Positions 29,691-41,354 are shown, numbered from the stretch's first letter. The stretch: DNA of 64,000 nt from Symsagittifera roscoffensis (GCF_963678635.1 NC_087062.1:89815845-89879844), one strand, 5' to 3'. Numbers and translations: made by a program. The notes: generated from the letters alone by a model not told the origin.

Positions 29691-29856
29691 CACCGTTGTT
29701 CGCAACGGCCTTGCAACCATTTTAGCGACACAATAGTTGCAACTCGGAACGGTCTCTGCTACTTCTTCAATTTGTCGTTGGTTTCCAATCACAACTCTCG
29801 TCGTTATCGTTAGCGCAACTATTGTTGTTGTGTTTTTATTCCGGTTTTCTGCCAAA

Positions 29857-30246
29857 ATGGCCGTTTCTGACGTTTCTCAGAAATATGACGTCATACTTCG
29901 AAAATTCAAAAACTTGAAACACCAGAATATTCTAGCCTTCACCGTGTGGCTAATCGTTCCAATAACGCTCTTATTCCTTCAAAACCGCCAATTCGGAAGG
30001 TTCGCTGCTAAAAACTCGAAATTGTTGCGTCTGCATTTTTGTCCATCCTGGTCGAATGTCACATACTCCTCGGACAGTCCGGTCAATGTCCTCATTGAAT
30101 CTCGCACTGTTCGTAGGATTGGTACAGTGTCATCGAACATAATTTACAAAATGCACGAAACTACTTTTATCCGCGTCATATCGACTCACTGCAGAATAAA
30201 AATGGCATCATACTACATCACTATAGCCTTCAAATTGTTTCATTAA
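29857..30246 (+). CDS. Small predicted membrane protein, 130 aa
   Basis: The ATG sits in a good context (CCAAAATGG). About 23 polar residues precede one hydrophobic segment at about 24-41 (ILAFTVWLIVPITLLFLQ). A basic patch, then a region with Cys, an NVT sequon and several Val/Ile strands follow. The layout suits a single-pass type II membrane protein. Copy A is broken by a stop and copy C is cut after codon 68 by a LINE junction. A double hairpin lies about 115-165 bases upstream. It may be a small host gene family or part of a transposon. Not recognised. Confidence 0.45.
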   Translation: MAVSDVSQKYDVILRKFKNLKHQNILAFTVWLIVPITLLFLQNRQFGRFAAKNSKLLRLHFCPSWSNVTYSSDSPVNVLIESRTVRRIGTVSSNIIYKMHETTFIRVISTHCRIKMASYYITIAFKLFH

Positions 30247-30342
30247 TCTGCACATTGAGGATATGACCTAAGATAAAAATACCTTTTCCGACTTCCAACG
30301 TCAATTCCCTGATTAAAACTTCTTCTCCTAGATTTTTAAAAG

Positions 30343-30375
30343 GTGTTGGTTTGCAGGACAGTCCTGCCAACCAAC
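30343..30375. repeat. 33-bp near-perfect palindrome at the E2 left end
   Basis: TGTTGGTTTGCAGGAC and GTCCTGCCAACCAACA pair over 16 bp with one mismatch and a one-base centre. It coincides with the end of copy B homology. The outermost bases, TG...CA, are LTR-like. Confidence 0.7.
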
Positions 30376-30899
30376 AAGCTAAAATTATCCTACTCTGCTC
30401 CTTCCCTTCGAAAATCTTGCTTGTTATTGTCCTGAATATTAAAACTAAGAAACTCTGGGGTTAGAAAGAACAATGAAACAATCTCCCTCTGCGAGAGATT
30501 ACCCAAGCCTTTCATATCACCACAAAATGATCAGTTCTCCTAGTTGATTAAAAACAGTCATGCAGGCTGGAATATTTAAATATACTCTTTACTCAAGCCG
30601 TTCTAAATAAATAGTAAGTAAGTGTCTCTAAGGCCACTAACTAAAATCAAAATGCAAATTTTTAATTGCAACAAATTCTTTAATGTTCAAAGCTCAACTA
30701 AATGTTTCAGTTTTCAATTACAACTTGGTTGCTTAGTTTCTCACTTGAGTTTTTTCACACACATAAAACAATTCTGAGTTTTATTTTCTTCTTTTTTCGT
30801 CACTCCTTTGTTTTCTTCTTTTTTTGTCGTTTAGAAGTTCTAAAATTTCTAAATTCTTCTAATTTCGTCTCTTTTTGCATTTCGTTTTTCGGCCATTTG
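30376..30899 (-). other. Candidate E2 3' UTR / LTR region
   Basis: No ORF. A purine-rich stretch in element sense (complement of about 30771-30840) ends near AAAGGAG-TG at 30802, which could be a polypurine tract and LTR start. A matching LTR at the right end was not found, so this stays speculative. Confidence 0.25.
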
Positions 30900-33506
30900 T
30901 CAATGTTCCATCTCTTCCTCCTGTGACACTGACTCCGCACTTTCAGTTTCTGTGTCTTGCAACACATCGTTAGCTATTCTGACGCTGTTGGAAGCAGTCC
31001 TCCAAAATTTCTGCTCTTCTACCCTCTGTTTGCAACAAGGTAGGGGATCCACGTTAGATTCTCTGTTTCGGCAGAAGCTGTTGTGGAGACATAACGTCAC
31101 GTTTCTCTCCAAATCTTCCTTCAACATCTCTTCTGTCTCCTTTCCACTACGTTCACTTGTCCTGGAAATTCTTTTTACAGCGGTGGTCACTGCATTCCGA
31201 TGAGTCACGAAAGCTCGCTTGAAATCTCCTGCTCCAATGTCCAGTTGATATCCACTGTACACTCTGCCGTGCTTCGACATATGCTTTTTGGCATATTCGT
31301 ACAACCATGCAGTCATGTTAGCTCTGAACCATGGCATCAATCGTCTTCTTGCCCATATCTTTTTCACTTCCATCGGAACGTTTAGAATCTTGCACATTGT
31401 CTCAAAAAGATCTAAATCTTTTAGACAATCCAATTTCTGCAACTGTTCTCTCGTCGGTGCCTCCTGTCTATTGTTTTTTCTCACATGAGCCTCCAACCAT
31501 CGTATCGCCATCACAACTCCCACTATCACTATCGTTATGGACCGTGATGAGTCTGGTAAACCCATGGAGAGCAGATTACTACGCTCGGGGTACCACCAGG
31601 TCTGCAGCAAGCAGTGGCAGGGAAACTCGTCATGTGTCAACATGATGCTCCTCCAATTACGTTTTCCCGAAGCTTCCAGTAATGGTTCAACTTCCATCAT
31701 CACTCGGTGGACTTCATCATTCTCGTCTACTGTATTGTAATCCGTAACGGTTGATCCTCTCTGTTTCTGTCTTTCAAAGTCACTGAAGTTCCCACTCACG
31801 TATCCCATGAATTTCCTTCCCAGTATCGATTCCAACTCCTCTTTTGTACACTCTGGATCTGCTGAGAACATCTTACATAGCAACTCGTAAGTTTTTTTGG
31901 ACATTCTCGTTAGTCTCACACACTTTGGCACTGAGAAGGCTTGATCCACGATCGTTCTCGTACTCTTTACATCCACGGCTACGAAATGCACCGGGTATCT
32001 GCTCTTGCACATTGGAGCCAATGTCGATCCCACCAAATATCGTGCTCCTGATGGTCTACAATAAGACTCACCATGTCTGATGTTCATTTCCGTCTCGATC
32101 GCTTCCCTCCATTTTCCTATGTACTTTTGCTCAGTTTGCAGAACTCCTGGGAACACTTCTACACTGATGGTTGTGACCATCTCATGTTTCTGTTCTAGAT
32201 TCAATAGTGACTCTAAAGAACCAAACAAGCTGTAGAATCCTAGTGCAGTCACTAGATTCACCTCGGTTCCTCCATGGCAATCTGCGATCAGTTCCGTTTC
32301 CGTCCTTGCTTTCATCACGACATTCCCAAACAAAATCGTCAATTGCTTGTGTTGTCTCTCTAGGGTTTTCACACAACCCAGACCTCCACAAACGTGACCT
32401 TCCAGTCCGCAGACTTCCGCCAGACAGCTACCAGGTTTGACCCAGTCTTCTGTTCCCTAGCCACGCAACTCCACTTTGTCTTCCCCGTTGCTCCTAGAGG
32501 CTGTTATCATCACATTATATATGATGTTCAGGTCACGCAGGTTACAATCTGCATTCAGCTCCCTCTGCACATCTTGTGTCGCCCGTAATATTGAGTCAGC
32601 ATTGGGACTAGGACACCATGATGGTCTCATCAGTGCCCACACTACCATCAAGCTCGTTCTCAGTAGTTCATCTGAGAATCCCAACCCAAACTCCACTCTT
32701 TTGTCGGATTTTGGTACGGAAGGGGTACGGATTTTGGTACTTCCAAGACCAGTCCCAATTTGGTCTGTGGATTGTTAGCGCTCTTAATCGTTACAATTCT
32801 CGACGTCCAGAATCTTAGCAACACTGCCTGCTCGTAATCGAAGAAGCAATTGCATATGTCTTCACTCAGGAAAGGGTTGCACGCTATCCCTATGATTCCG
32901 GACGCGTAGCTGTATGACTTCTTCTTGATCGGTCCACAGTACTCACTGGATTTCGGTAGTGCCCCCATAGATTCTTTAGTGAGTCTCAGCTCCTCGTTTG
33001 AAAACCTCCTGATTTCGTCTATCTTTCTCATGGGCTCTAACTCCTCAGGTTCTTTCATATTCACCCTCATCGGCTTGCTTTGATGCATCTCCAGCAGTGC
33101 CAGCAAGAGTAAGGCTTTTGATCGTTCATCGGCCTCCCTCAACATCTTGGCACAGGTGTTCAATGCTGGTACTGAAATATGCTCTATCAGGAATCGAATG
33201 AAACAGAGAGCGTCTCTCCGCTTCGCGCACACTACTGCTGCTCCCTATTGGGTTATCAGATCCCTCAGGTTCGTCATAAGGAAAACTTTTTCTTCTTTTG
33301 ACCTTTTCCTTTCTTCTGAGTCATATTCCCCGCGAGTTAATCCCATCATGCACCAGGCGAACCTCAGTTGCAATTCGGTTCTTACATAGGATACTGCCAT
33401 GAGAGCGTGTATTCTCGGCGCAGTCCTCTTTTACTCTTCGAAGTACTTCAACACCACTGCTTTCCATGGAAGGCTCACTAACTGCTCGATCGTTTCCGCC
33501 TGCATC
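30900..33506 (-). pseudogene. E2 accessory ORF W, about 870 codons, broken
   Basis: The reading starts at ATG about 33506 (MQAETIEQ). TAA and TAG stops lie in frame before the open 190-codon part (33232-32660). A frame change occurs near 32690, then another TAG at 32457, and then 490 open codons to 30900. The parts butt together in order, so they are pieces of one former ORF. The last part is rich in charged and Cys residues, with ELIADCHGGTEVN and DIGAGDF stretches that I cannot assign. No membrane segment stands out except a weak ITIVIVGVVMAI. The function is unknown. Confidence 0.5.
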
Positions 33507-33526
33507 TCAGATGACGCTAAAGTTCC

Positions 33527-35026
33527 TTACGTCTTCTGCTTGAGGGTGGTGCCTCGCAACATTGTCTCCAGATAACCTTCCATGGCCATTTCGTCTTCCA
33601 GGGCCATCACATACCCTCTAGCCGAGTTTCGGTATTCTACCATCTCCATGTATCCACCGGCGGGTTCATCTATTGACACAGTCTCCGACACTTTCAGTCG
33701 GTTATACTCCACCGGTACTAGTTGTCCTGCGACACTTCCCTTTCCGTGGTTCATGGGAGATGGTTTAAAGTCTTTCATCGAGCTTTCTCCACATTGGCTA
33801 AGTATTTCCATTTCTAAGGTTGCTCCAGTCAAAGTGCGGTCACTCCTTCTGGATTTGTAACCTGTTGACTTTATCCCTGCCATGAGAATGGGTGGCACCA
33901 TCGCTACATCGGTTAACATTCTGTTTGTGCCAGGTAATTGATAATCACCTTGTCCCAAATCCATGGCTTCTTCGACTCGTTTTCGTTTCGCTGAATTTAC
34001 AGCTTTCACTGATATCTCTGAATCCACCTTCGTCTTTCCTACTCTCCTCGGCATCACCTTGCTGCCTAACTTCATCTTCATCTCATTGATCTTATCAATC
34101 ACCAATTTTGATCGCATCGTTCCCCTCCTGGTTCTTGACAGATACACCACATCTCCTCTGTCATCCTGCGGTGTCATCTTGATGGGAGAGTTCGCCTCAC
34201 TTTCATCAGTGGCTGAGTCAATCAACAACTCACTCAATCTCCGTTCACACTCATCAAGTTTATCAAGGACTTCCCACATCAATGGTCGGTTGAGACCTGT
34301 TTTCAAAATGGACTGTGTCCCATAGCTCTGAACCACTGTCCAGACCTCTTCCATGAACGCCACTCTGTCCAATCTGCATCCCGTCCTACTTTCATGGTCT
34401 CGAAGATGTACTTCCCACTCTTCTTCGGGCAACGTTCCCAAGAAAGGTACTCTGGCTGAGCCCTTTATTCTTCTTCTTCTAGGTGATTCCATGAGGATTC
34501 TTTGTTCGTTATTTCTTGAAATGCCAGGAGAGCTGCTCTCCGGCAAATTCCGTTTCATTTCCGTAAAGGCTGACGGAGGCTCCAGTGTCGAAATGCCTTC
34601 ATCCGCTGACTCAGTCGTCTCCAAAGTATCCGCGTTGTTCTCAAGATCACTGAAGATATTGAAATTCAGGCTGGATACTCCTCCGGTCGATGCCCTGTCG
34701 TCTTCCCCACCAGCTTGACTTGCATCCTGTTGCATGGGTTCTTCCGCTTGACGGCTTCCTCCCTGTCCGTCATCTCCTTCTGACATATCCTTCTTTGAGC
34801 TTGAGGGCCTTTGCTTTTCGTTGTCGGCCCCTTCCGGGAATTTCGGTATGATCAGTGTGCCAGCTGATCCATATTCCTCCTCTCCGTGGACCACTTTGAT
34901 TTCCTCGCAGCCGAAGGACGCTAGGAAGGTTCTCGTCTGCAGTGTTCCTCCTACTTTCAATTCCGGTTTCACACTAGTCAGGATCAAGGAGGCCTCAGAC
35001 AGTTCGGTCCTGCCTCTCATCTTCAT
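33527..35026 (-). CDS. E2 accessory ORF Z, 499 aa, unknown
   Basis: ATG 35026 to a stop at 33527, intact, starting 21 nt after the stop of ORF Y. The N-terminal 70 residues look folded. Residues 70-180 are Ser/Glu/Asp-rich and disordered. The rest is charged, with KR-rich patches (SPRRRRIKGSARV, SAKRKRVEE) that could be nuclear signals. I see no catalytic motif. Its survival as an open frame next to a broken pol is notable. No family is recognised. Confidence 0.5.
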   Translation of the reverse strand: MKMRGRTELSEASLILTSVKPELKVGGTLQTRTFLASFGCEEIKVVHGEEEYGSAGTLIIPKFPEGADNEKQRPSSSKKDMSEGDDGQGGSRQAEEPMQQDASQAGGEDDRASTGGVSSLNFNIFSDLENNADTLETTESADEGISTLEPPSAFTEMKRNLPESSSPGISRNNEQRILMESPRRRRIKGSARVPFLGTLPEEEWEVHLRDHESRTGCRLDRVAFMEEVWTVVQSYGTQSILKTGLNRPLMWEVLDKLDECERRLSELLIDSATDESEANSPIKMTPQDDRGDVVYLSRTRRGTMRSKLVIDKINEMKMKLGSKVMPRRVGKTKVDSEISVKAVNSAKRKRVEEAMDLGQGDYQLPGTNRMLTDVAMVPPILMAGIKSTGYKSRRSDRTLTGATLEMEILSQCGESSMKDFKPSPMNHGKGSVAGQLVPVEYNRLKVSETVSIDEPAGGYMEMVEYRNSARGYVMALEDEMAMEGYLETMLRGTTLKQKT

Positions 35027-35047
35027 AGGCGCTAAGCCTAATCCCGC

Positions 35048-35743
35048 TCATTCCTCGTCAAATCTTCGACGCTTGGGAGTCGCGGCGTTACTTATTCGCC
35101 TTCTCGTCGCTTGATCCGTATAGGCAAATCGTGTGTATTGTAACACGGAGGCATTTCTCCCCACAAAGTATGGATCCATGGTTCCCACGAAATTCCCTAT
35201 TCTCCTTTCATTGGTTTCAAATGCTCTCAACCTAGGAGTTTGTACCACGGAGACTGCTCCGAGCAACATCCTTCTTATCAGAAGGAATTCGGGGATTTCT
35301 TCCGGCAGCTTCTCGTAATCACCCCAATCCTTCGTCTCTTCTCTCACCTTGTGATATGCTGCAGTGAGACGAGGCACTCTGGTTATCTCACCATTCGTTT
35401 TATCATAGGGTCTCAGATTCCAAAGCTTCGGATACACCTCGATGTGTCCTCTTTCTACTTCTCCCAGGCGATCACGGAAGTGATCGTCAAAATTGATTAC
35501 CGTCATTTCCGGTTCTGATATCTTCGCAAATAACAGATCGTCACTCATGAGCTCCCGCAACACGTGCTGCTCACACCAGTTCAGCGCACTACCGTCCACT
35601 GCTGATATGAGGTTCAGGTGCAGCACCGACTTCCTGTACGCCTCCACCTTGACATCAGGCAACGCAAATGTGACTGCTGGTCCATATATCACTGTCACAA
35701 GCTCCGTGGCTCCTCTGATCAACGCTAAGGGATCAGTCCTCAT
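35048..35743 (-). CDS. E2 accessory ORF Y, 231 aa, unknown
   Basis: ATG 35743 overlaps the end of the upstream frame by 11 nt (ATGAGGACTGA) and the ORF ends at 35048. The product is mixed alpha/beta-like without a membrane segment and ends in a basic, possibly nuclear-targeting tail (TPKRRRFDEE). It is intact. The tight packing with its neighbours is virus-like. The function is unknown. Confidence 0.5.
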   Translation of the reverse strand: MRTDPLALIRGATELVTVIYGPAVTFALPDVKVEAYRKSVLHLNLISAVDGSALNWCEQHVLRELMSDDLLFAKISEPEMTVINFDDHFRDRLGEVERGHIEVYPKLWNLRPYDKTNGEITRVPRLTAAYHKVREETKDWGDYEKLPEEIPEFLLIRRMLLGAVSVVQTPRLRAFETNERRIGNFVGTMDPYFVGRNASVLQYTRFAYTDQATRRRISNAATPKRRRFDEE

Positions 35744-38700
35744 CGGTTAGTAGAGGCATGCCCCCAACATGTCGTCTCACATCTTCCTCTCTCTCGATAG
35801 TCTCATCCTCTCCCGTTCCAAAGCGATTTTGTTGTAGGAGATATTGGATAAGAGTGTGTCTCAGGTCTCTTATCTTATTCCACGAGTCCGTGGCTTTCTT
35901 CATGTCCAATTTTCTCACCCTTTCCTTCATCTGCTCTGGACAACGTGTCAGTTTCATTAATCCTCCCAAGTTTCCATGAGTAATCGCAATCAATGTTAGA
36001 AGTGCATCTAACCGCAGGTTCTGAATTCCTTCGGTGAGCAGTACCGCCTGTCCTTTCACGAAACTCTCAGCTCCAAACGTCACGAACAAGGCTAGTACTT
36101 CCACAATCGAAATTTCCACTACCTCTCGGAGGAAATCCTTTATCAAGTAATGAGAAACTTTCGGGTAAACTTTCGCCAAGAAGGACGCGGTCCATCCGGC
36201 TCCCAACCCTTCCAGCATGTTATCTGTTCGTTCAAAGCCTTCTTCCCCTTTCACTTCCTGGGTCCAGAAGGTTTCCAAGGTAATCTGGCACATTCTATTC
36301 ACAAACTCAGCCGTCTTTTCTTCAGCATTTTCAGCTAGGTTTACCTCCTTCAACAAGTAGGCATGGATTTTCTTCATCATTATAGGGCCTTGCTCAAAAG
36401 CATCTGCACCCAATGCCGCTACTCGAGGACTTAGATGTAACCGTTGGTTGGCCTCCGGTTTGGTTCTCAAAACCATTGCCTCCAAATGAGCTCTAGTCTC
36501 CTTGGAATGTTTCCTTCTCGCTTTCTCACCTGTCACTTCCATTGCTCGGAACCATAAGTCGTTCGAAATCGCTATGACCACTCGACGGTCGTCCGTCGTC
36601 TATTCCCGGTTTAAGTTTAAGCTGTTGACTGAAATTGGACAGTTCCAACCCCAGCACCTCATCCAACACTAACATGTGCAGCGCATGGTCCCTGAATCCT
36701 CTCATCGCGTTCGAGATATCTGACCACACCGCAGGTAGTTCAGCCCTGAGTGGTCTCAGGTTCTCCATCTCTATCATGCGATTTGGGGCTGATATGATCA
36801 CATCAAATTTCCCTTCCGAAAGCAAGGTCACGATCGCATACACGAATTTCAATCCATCCGGGAGACATGCATACCCCGGAGACAGCGCGAACACTACTCT
36901 CGGTGTCACCTTGTTGAACGACCCCTCCTTCGTCGCATCCACCACTTCACACATTGACTCCAGGATATCCTTTATCGCTGGCCACACTGCATGGTCTCAT
37001 CTTTCTTTATCGCTTTCAATCCGCCGTACCTTTGGACGTCACCATCTTTACTCACTTGTTTCGGGTATATTCTATCTTTCACATGACCTGGGGGTGAGCT
37101 CAACTGCCTGAACATCTTCACATGTTGTCCGATCGGCGCCCTTGGTACCAGAAATCTTCCAGGTCTCTCTTCTCGATTCCCCTCATTATGATTCAACCTC
37201 AGGTCCTGCAATGGTCTTGCGTTCACTGGTCCCATCGTGTTATTAGAGGGCAGTCCCTCTAGGTCAGCAAATCTCAAGGCCGTCGTGGAGCTGAAATTTA
37301 TGCCAGCGGCTATTAACCAGTCTACGCCTGTTATCGAGTACAGTCTACAGACGGATAGCCTCGCTCCATTCAGCATCCTCCTGGCTTCCTCGATGAAGCT
37401 CACCCTCTGGAGATCCAGCTTCATTAGTTCATCCTTGTACACATGCCAGGGAGATGGTATGGGTCTTGACCACATCAATGAGCCTCTATCCGGGCGTCTC
37501 TCCCCTCGACTGGTACTTGTCGTTTCCGATCTCGTGTCTGATCTGGACGTGCCAGTTGCCTCTTCCATTGGGCTGACTGGCCCTATTCTTCTCCTAGGAT
37601 GAATGGTCCTCCTCACCGGCGCTTCTCCCAATCGATCCTGAACGTCCGTCCTTTGAGCTGGTTCGCTGGAGCTCTGTTGTCTGTAGTTCGTGACGGCCGG
37701 GACCGTCCCCAAGCATGTTTCCAGGCTAGGAGGCACAAAGGTGGTAATCACCGTGTCGTTCGATGTTCCTTCCTCCTTCAGCACTCTTGTGTCAAAGAGT
37801 TCTGCTTCTAACTCATCCAACCGCTCTTGGAAGACTCGAGTCAACCAAGCCTGTCCTTCTATACTATCGAAGTGGATGCCCTCCGTGGTCAGTCTGGCCT
37901 GATCCATAGCTCTCAACTCATGTTCAATGTCCATGAGGATCATTCTTCCGGCATTCCGACCTGCGAGATTCCTCAAGATGTTATTCCACCTGACGACTCC
38001 TTCGTTGTGCCTTCTCCCTGCTGCTGTCAAGCTCCTTGTGTTCATTGGCACAGTGCAAACGGTCAGTACCGCGCAATTGAATTTCTGCCAGAGAGTAGTA
38101 AACAAGCACACCATCATTGATTCCCATAGTACTTCCTGCTCATCCGAACCTCTAGAGATGTCATTCGTTCCAACCAATATCATCACATTGGGGAGCCTCC
38201 CTTGATTCATTAGCTCCACCATTCGATATAACTGGGCTATCGTCGCGCCTCCGAAGGCCATCATCGTGGTGACCCAAGAGGTCCTCAAATTCGATAGTAC
38301 TCTGACCAAGCTGTCTCCCAGTATCAGATGTGATGTCGTCAGTGGCGGTTGTTGCAGGTTTACTGCCGGGTTCCAAGTCGCTCGATTGAAGCAAGCTCTC
38401 TGATCTGTCTTCGGAACTCCAGTGAAGTTATATCTCAATTGATTGTTCTTTTGTACGTCTATAACACGTGACACTTTCTTCGCTGGCATCTTCTGTATTC
38501 TTCTCTCTGCGGCCTTAGAGCTCCCCGTTAGTGGCGTCACGTCGCTTATTCCCTGTCTGATCACGGTCTGGGAGAGTCGTACTCTGCCCGTGTCGTCGAT
38601 TGTTCCATAGGGTGCAGTCACCCCGGAACCTGGCGCAGTCTCTATCAGCTTCCTCACCGTTTGTTCCACGACGGGGTCACCCAAGGTGTCACTAGGGTCC

Positions 38701-39506
38701 GGGATTGTCACTCGATCTGTTGCTGTCGGGAACCGTGTCTCCGTTGTCTGACTCATTTCTCGAGGCGTCAAGAGCTCCATCGGGGACTGCCCACGAGGAA
38801 TACTCCTTGCAGGTATCACCTTCTCCACGGCCGTTGTTAACGCCATCCGCTCTTTGTAATCCCGCCGCAAGCGCTCAATCTCTTCACCCTGATTTTTGCT
38901 GCAGTCCTCGAACAATCTTTTCCACATGTCCTTATCCTCCTCCGTACTGAGCATGGTCTTAGTCATCTCGTCCAGCTCCCTTTTCGTTCTTTCCAGCTCG
39001 TCCTTTATCCCATCCAGATCTTGCATGGTTTGGTTCGTCTGAACCTTCTGTTCTACTTTCGCCCTCTTTGGTGGCACAGCTGCTCTCAGTGGTGAACCAG
39101 ACGAGGCAGCCTCGCTGTTCATCTCCTGATGCATTCTCGTAAGCCCAGGGTTGGGCTTGGAGGGCATAGGCATTTCACCTGGTTGGTAGGTCGTAGAACT
39201 TCCCAATCCAGGCTCATTCGCCAAGTCACTCCCTGAGAGAGCCCCGTTTCTCCACCTCATCACTCTCATGTTCGGTCGGTCTAGTACTCCCCTCTCTCCA
39301 TATGCTGCCATCAATAGGACTTCCGTGGGGCGGTCTCCACGGTTGTCATGCCCCAAGATGTTGATCAGGGCGGTCAGCAACATGACTACCTCTGGGTCCT
39401 CCAGAGCGAAGTCTCGATCCATTAGCCGACGATAGATCGCATCTATCATCGGTCCTACATATGCCTCTGCCAGGTCCATCAATTCATCCAAGTTGAAATT
39501 CTCCAT
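35733..39506 (-). pseudogene. E2 accessory ORF X: SGNH-hydrolase domain, frame-broken in its 3' half
   Basis: ATG 39506 opens 844 codons to 36972. Residues about 390-570 form an SGNH/GDSL hydrolase: GDSLVR (block I, Ser nucleophile) at about 394, GGATI, VGTND (block III, Asn) at about 443, and EGIHFD (block V, His) at about 540, where Glu stands in place of the usual Asp three before His. A coiled-coil stretch lies at about 150-215. Reading continues in two further frames (36987-36526 and 36581-35733), neither with an ATG at its start, so they look like the former C-terminus shifted by indels. The product would be an esterase-like accessory protein of the retroelement. The substrate is unknown. 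Confidence 0.6.
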
Positions 39507-39897
39507 ACTGTTCTTCAGATTCGATTTGATTTGATTTGATTACAAAGTTTTGACTCAAGTGAGCAATTAAATGATCAATCAGGATCTAGAAAAGAAGTCA
39601 CGAGTATCACACTTGTCAGTTTCACCTTAATTTCTCGTTAAAATTTACTTAAAAACAGTCAGATAAAAAGATTTTTATCCTAAAATTTATTAAAATCAAT
39701 CGGTCTCTAAAATTTTGGAATTCGACCTAAGATTGGACAGTCCAAACTTTGGATCTATTCCCAAGATTGTCATCCAGTTGTTCATGGTCACTAACCCCTT
39801 CTTACCCAAGATCTTAATAACATAACACATAACATAACATACATATCACACATTACACGCAACTTAGTCTTTAGCCTAACACCCTCACGCCCGTCAC
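39507..39897 (-). other. E2 gap between pol and accessory ORFs
   Basis: 390 bp without an ORF. It has a GATTT tandem (39522-39541), a TTGGACAGTCCAA palindrome (about 39733-39745) and ATAACATAACA repeats (about 39825-39845). It could hold a splice or initiation signal for the downstream ORFs. Confidence 0.45.
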
Positions 39898-41346
39898 TCA
39901 GCCTATACTTAGATAATATTTCTTATGTAAATATACTTGTATTTTAGTATCAGAGAAAATCACGTGTAGCAGCGCGTACAGTTCTCGAGGGTGCAGTCGT
40001 CCTCTGTTCGGGTCGTACACTGGAAGCGAAAGCTCCTTCACGTCCATTTCCACGAGGAAGTCCCTCAACCTCGTCAAGGACAAGACTAGGTTCTCTGGGT
40101 CCACGTGCTGCTTCTCCGTCGCCCTCGTTACCAAGAAGCATAGGTATTTTCCCGGTATCTGTGACGCCGCCGGAGGTAAGGCCGCTACGCCCCCTATCCC
40201 TGGTACGCCCCCTAACTCTATGTTTTTATATTCTCTCCTAAAATCTGCCGCTAACGCTGTCCTAAAACTCATGTCTGCTGTGATTGCTATCGCACATGTT
40301 CTATTTGTGAGTATAAAATCACTGTCTGTTAGTATTATGTTACTTGAATATTCATTTGGTAAGTTAAAATATGACTCAACTACCCTCCCTATGTCAGGAT
40401 TCTTAGGTTCTTTGCCTGTTTCTGCTTCTAAGTCTCCTGTCTCTCTTGCTATTCTTAATTTTTTTATTATCAAGTTTTCAGTGTGGGTAAGTCCTACCCC
40501 CACTCCCCGGACAGAAATATCCATCGACGTCCCCGTCGATCGCATACCGGGTATCAAATCGAGATTGGAAGCCGGAATGAGTAAATGCCCTTCCTGGGCA
40601 GCCCAGGAAGGATCATCTCGTTCGGTCTTCATGTATTTTATGCTTTCACGATCTACTTCTTGAATCGTGACACTGGTCTCCTCCGGGTCCGACGTCATTT
40701 CGTTCAGCCATTCTAAGACACGCAGGTTCGTCAAGTCTTGTTCATATGACTGCTGTTGCTCATCGTCGAATTCTACCTCGGGTTTCGACCGGTCGTCGAC
40801 CCACTCATCGTCGTGATCATCGACTATGTCAATGTCTTGCGACACCGTTATTTCTTCCAGACCCACTACTTCTTCCATTATCTTCTTCAGATCTATCCTA
40901 TCCACTACAAAGTCGTCACCGTAAGGGTTATATTTCTTTCTGGGCCTTGTCCCATCACTCTGACGAGTCTGCATCGTGAACGGAAGATCCGGTTCCAAAT
41001 TCTTGGGAACCTCCATCTGTTCGGGATCCTGCCAATCCTCCTCTGCGTAGGGTAAAGTTTCATCGTCCTCTTCGATCACCTCGATTGGATCCAGGTCCAG
41101 CGGTGTATTCGTTCCTTCCTCCACGACTTCGTTTCAATCGTTTTTCTACCTGGTGCCCTTCTCGTTGACCTCACAAGCAGGATCCATCATTAGATAATCC
41201 CCCATGTCTGTAGGTATACATGTCTGTAGGTCTTCCAGGTCTGTAGGTATACACCAGTCTTCTGTCGATGGATTGTGTGGCTTAATGTTTTCGTAATGAG
41301 CGGTTCGGCCAGTACTCAGTCTGTAAAAGCGTCCCTCTTGATGCAC
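39898..41346 (-). pseudogene. E2 Pol C-terminus with macro-domain-like region
   Basis: The frame from 41346 continues past one in-frame TAG (41148-41146) into a 408-codon open stretch to 39898. The first part (GRFYRLSTGR, HYENIKPHNP) is the end of integrase. An acidic linker follows. The last about 140 residues resemble a macro domain (ADP-ribose binding): a hydrophobic strand then ITADMS in place of the usual A/N-rich loop, GGVPGIGGVAALPP, CFLVTRAT, a helix pair, ELSLPVYDPNRGRL and a final helix. The match is by pattern; Poa1/OARD1-like proteins are the closest type I can think of. The first part clearly belongs to the pol polyprotein. Confidence 0.55.
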
Positions 41347-41354
41347 TTACATAA

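Larger units (their letters stand above)
26149..30342 (+). repeat. Host tandem repeat copy B
   Basis: This is the second tandem copy, 4.2 kb. It starts where copy A ends and is aligned from the AAAACGAA(A)(C)TTAGAAAAAA segment onward. It is shorter than A by three deletions. It contains the empty E1 target site at 26326-26351, a 476-codon ORF and an intact 130-codon ORF. Its right boundary abuts E2 at 30343. Confidence 0.8.

Noticed and set aside
36526-36987. Separate 153-codon gene after the SGNH ORF
   Set aside because: It starts only at GTG and its frame opens inside the previous ORF. It is better read as the frameshifted continuation of ORF X.
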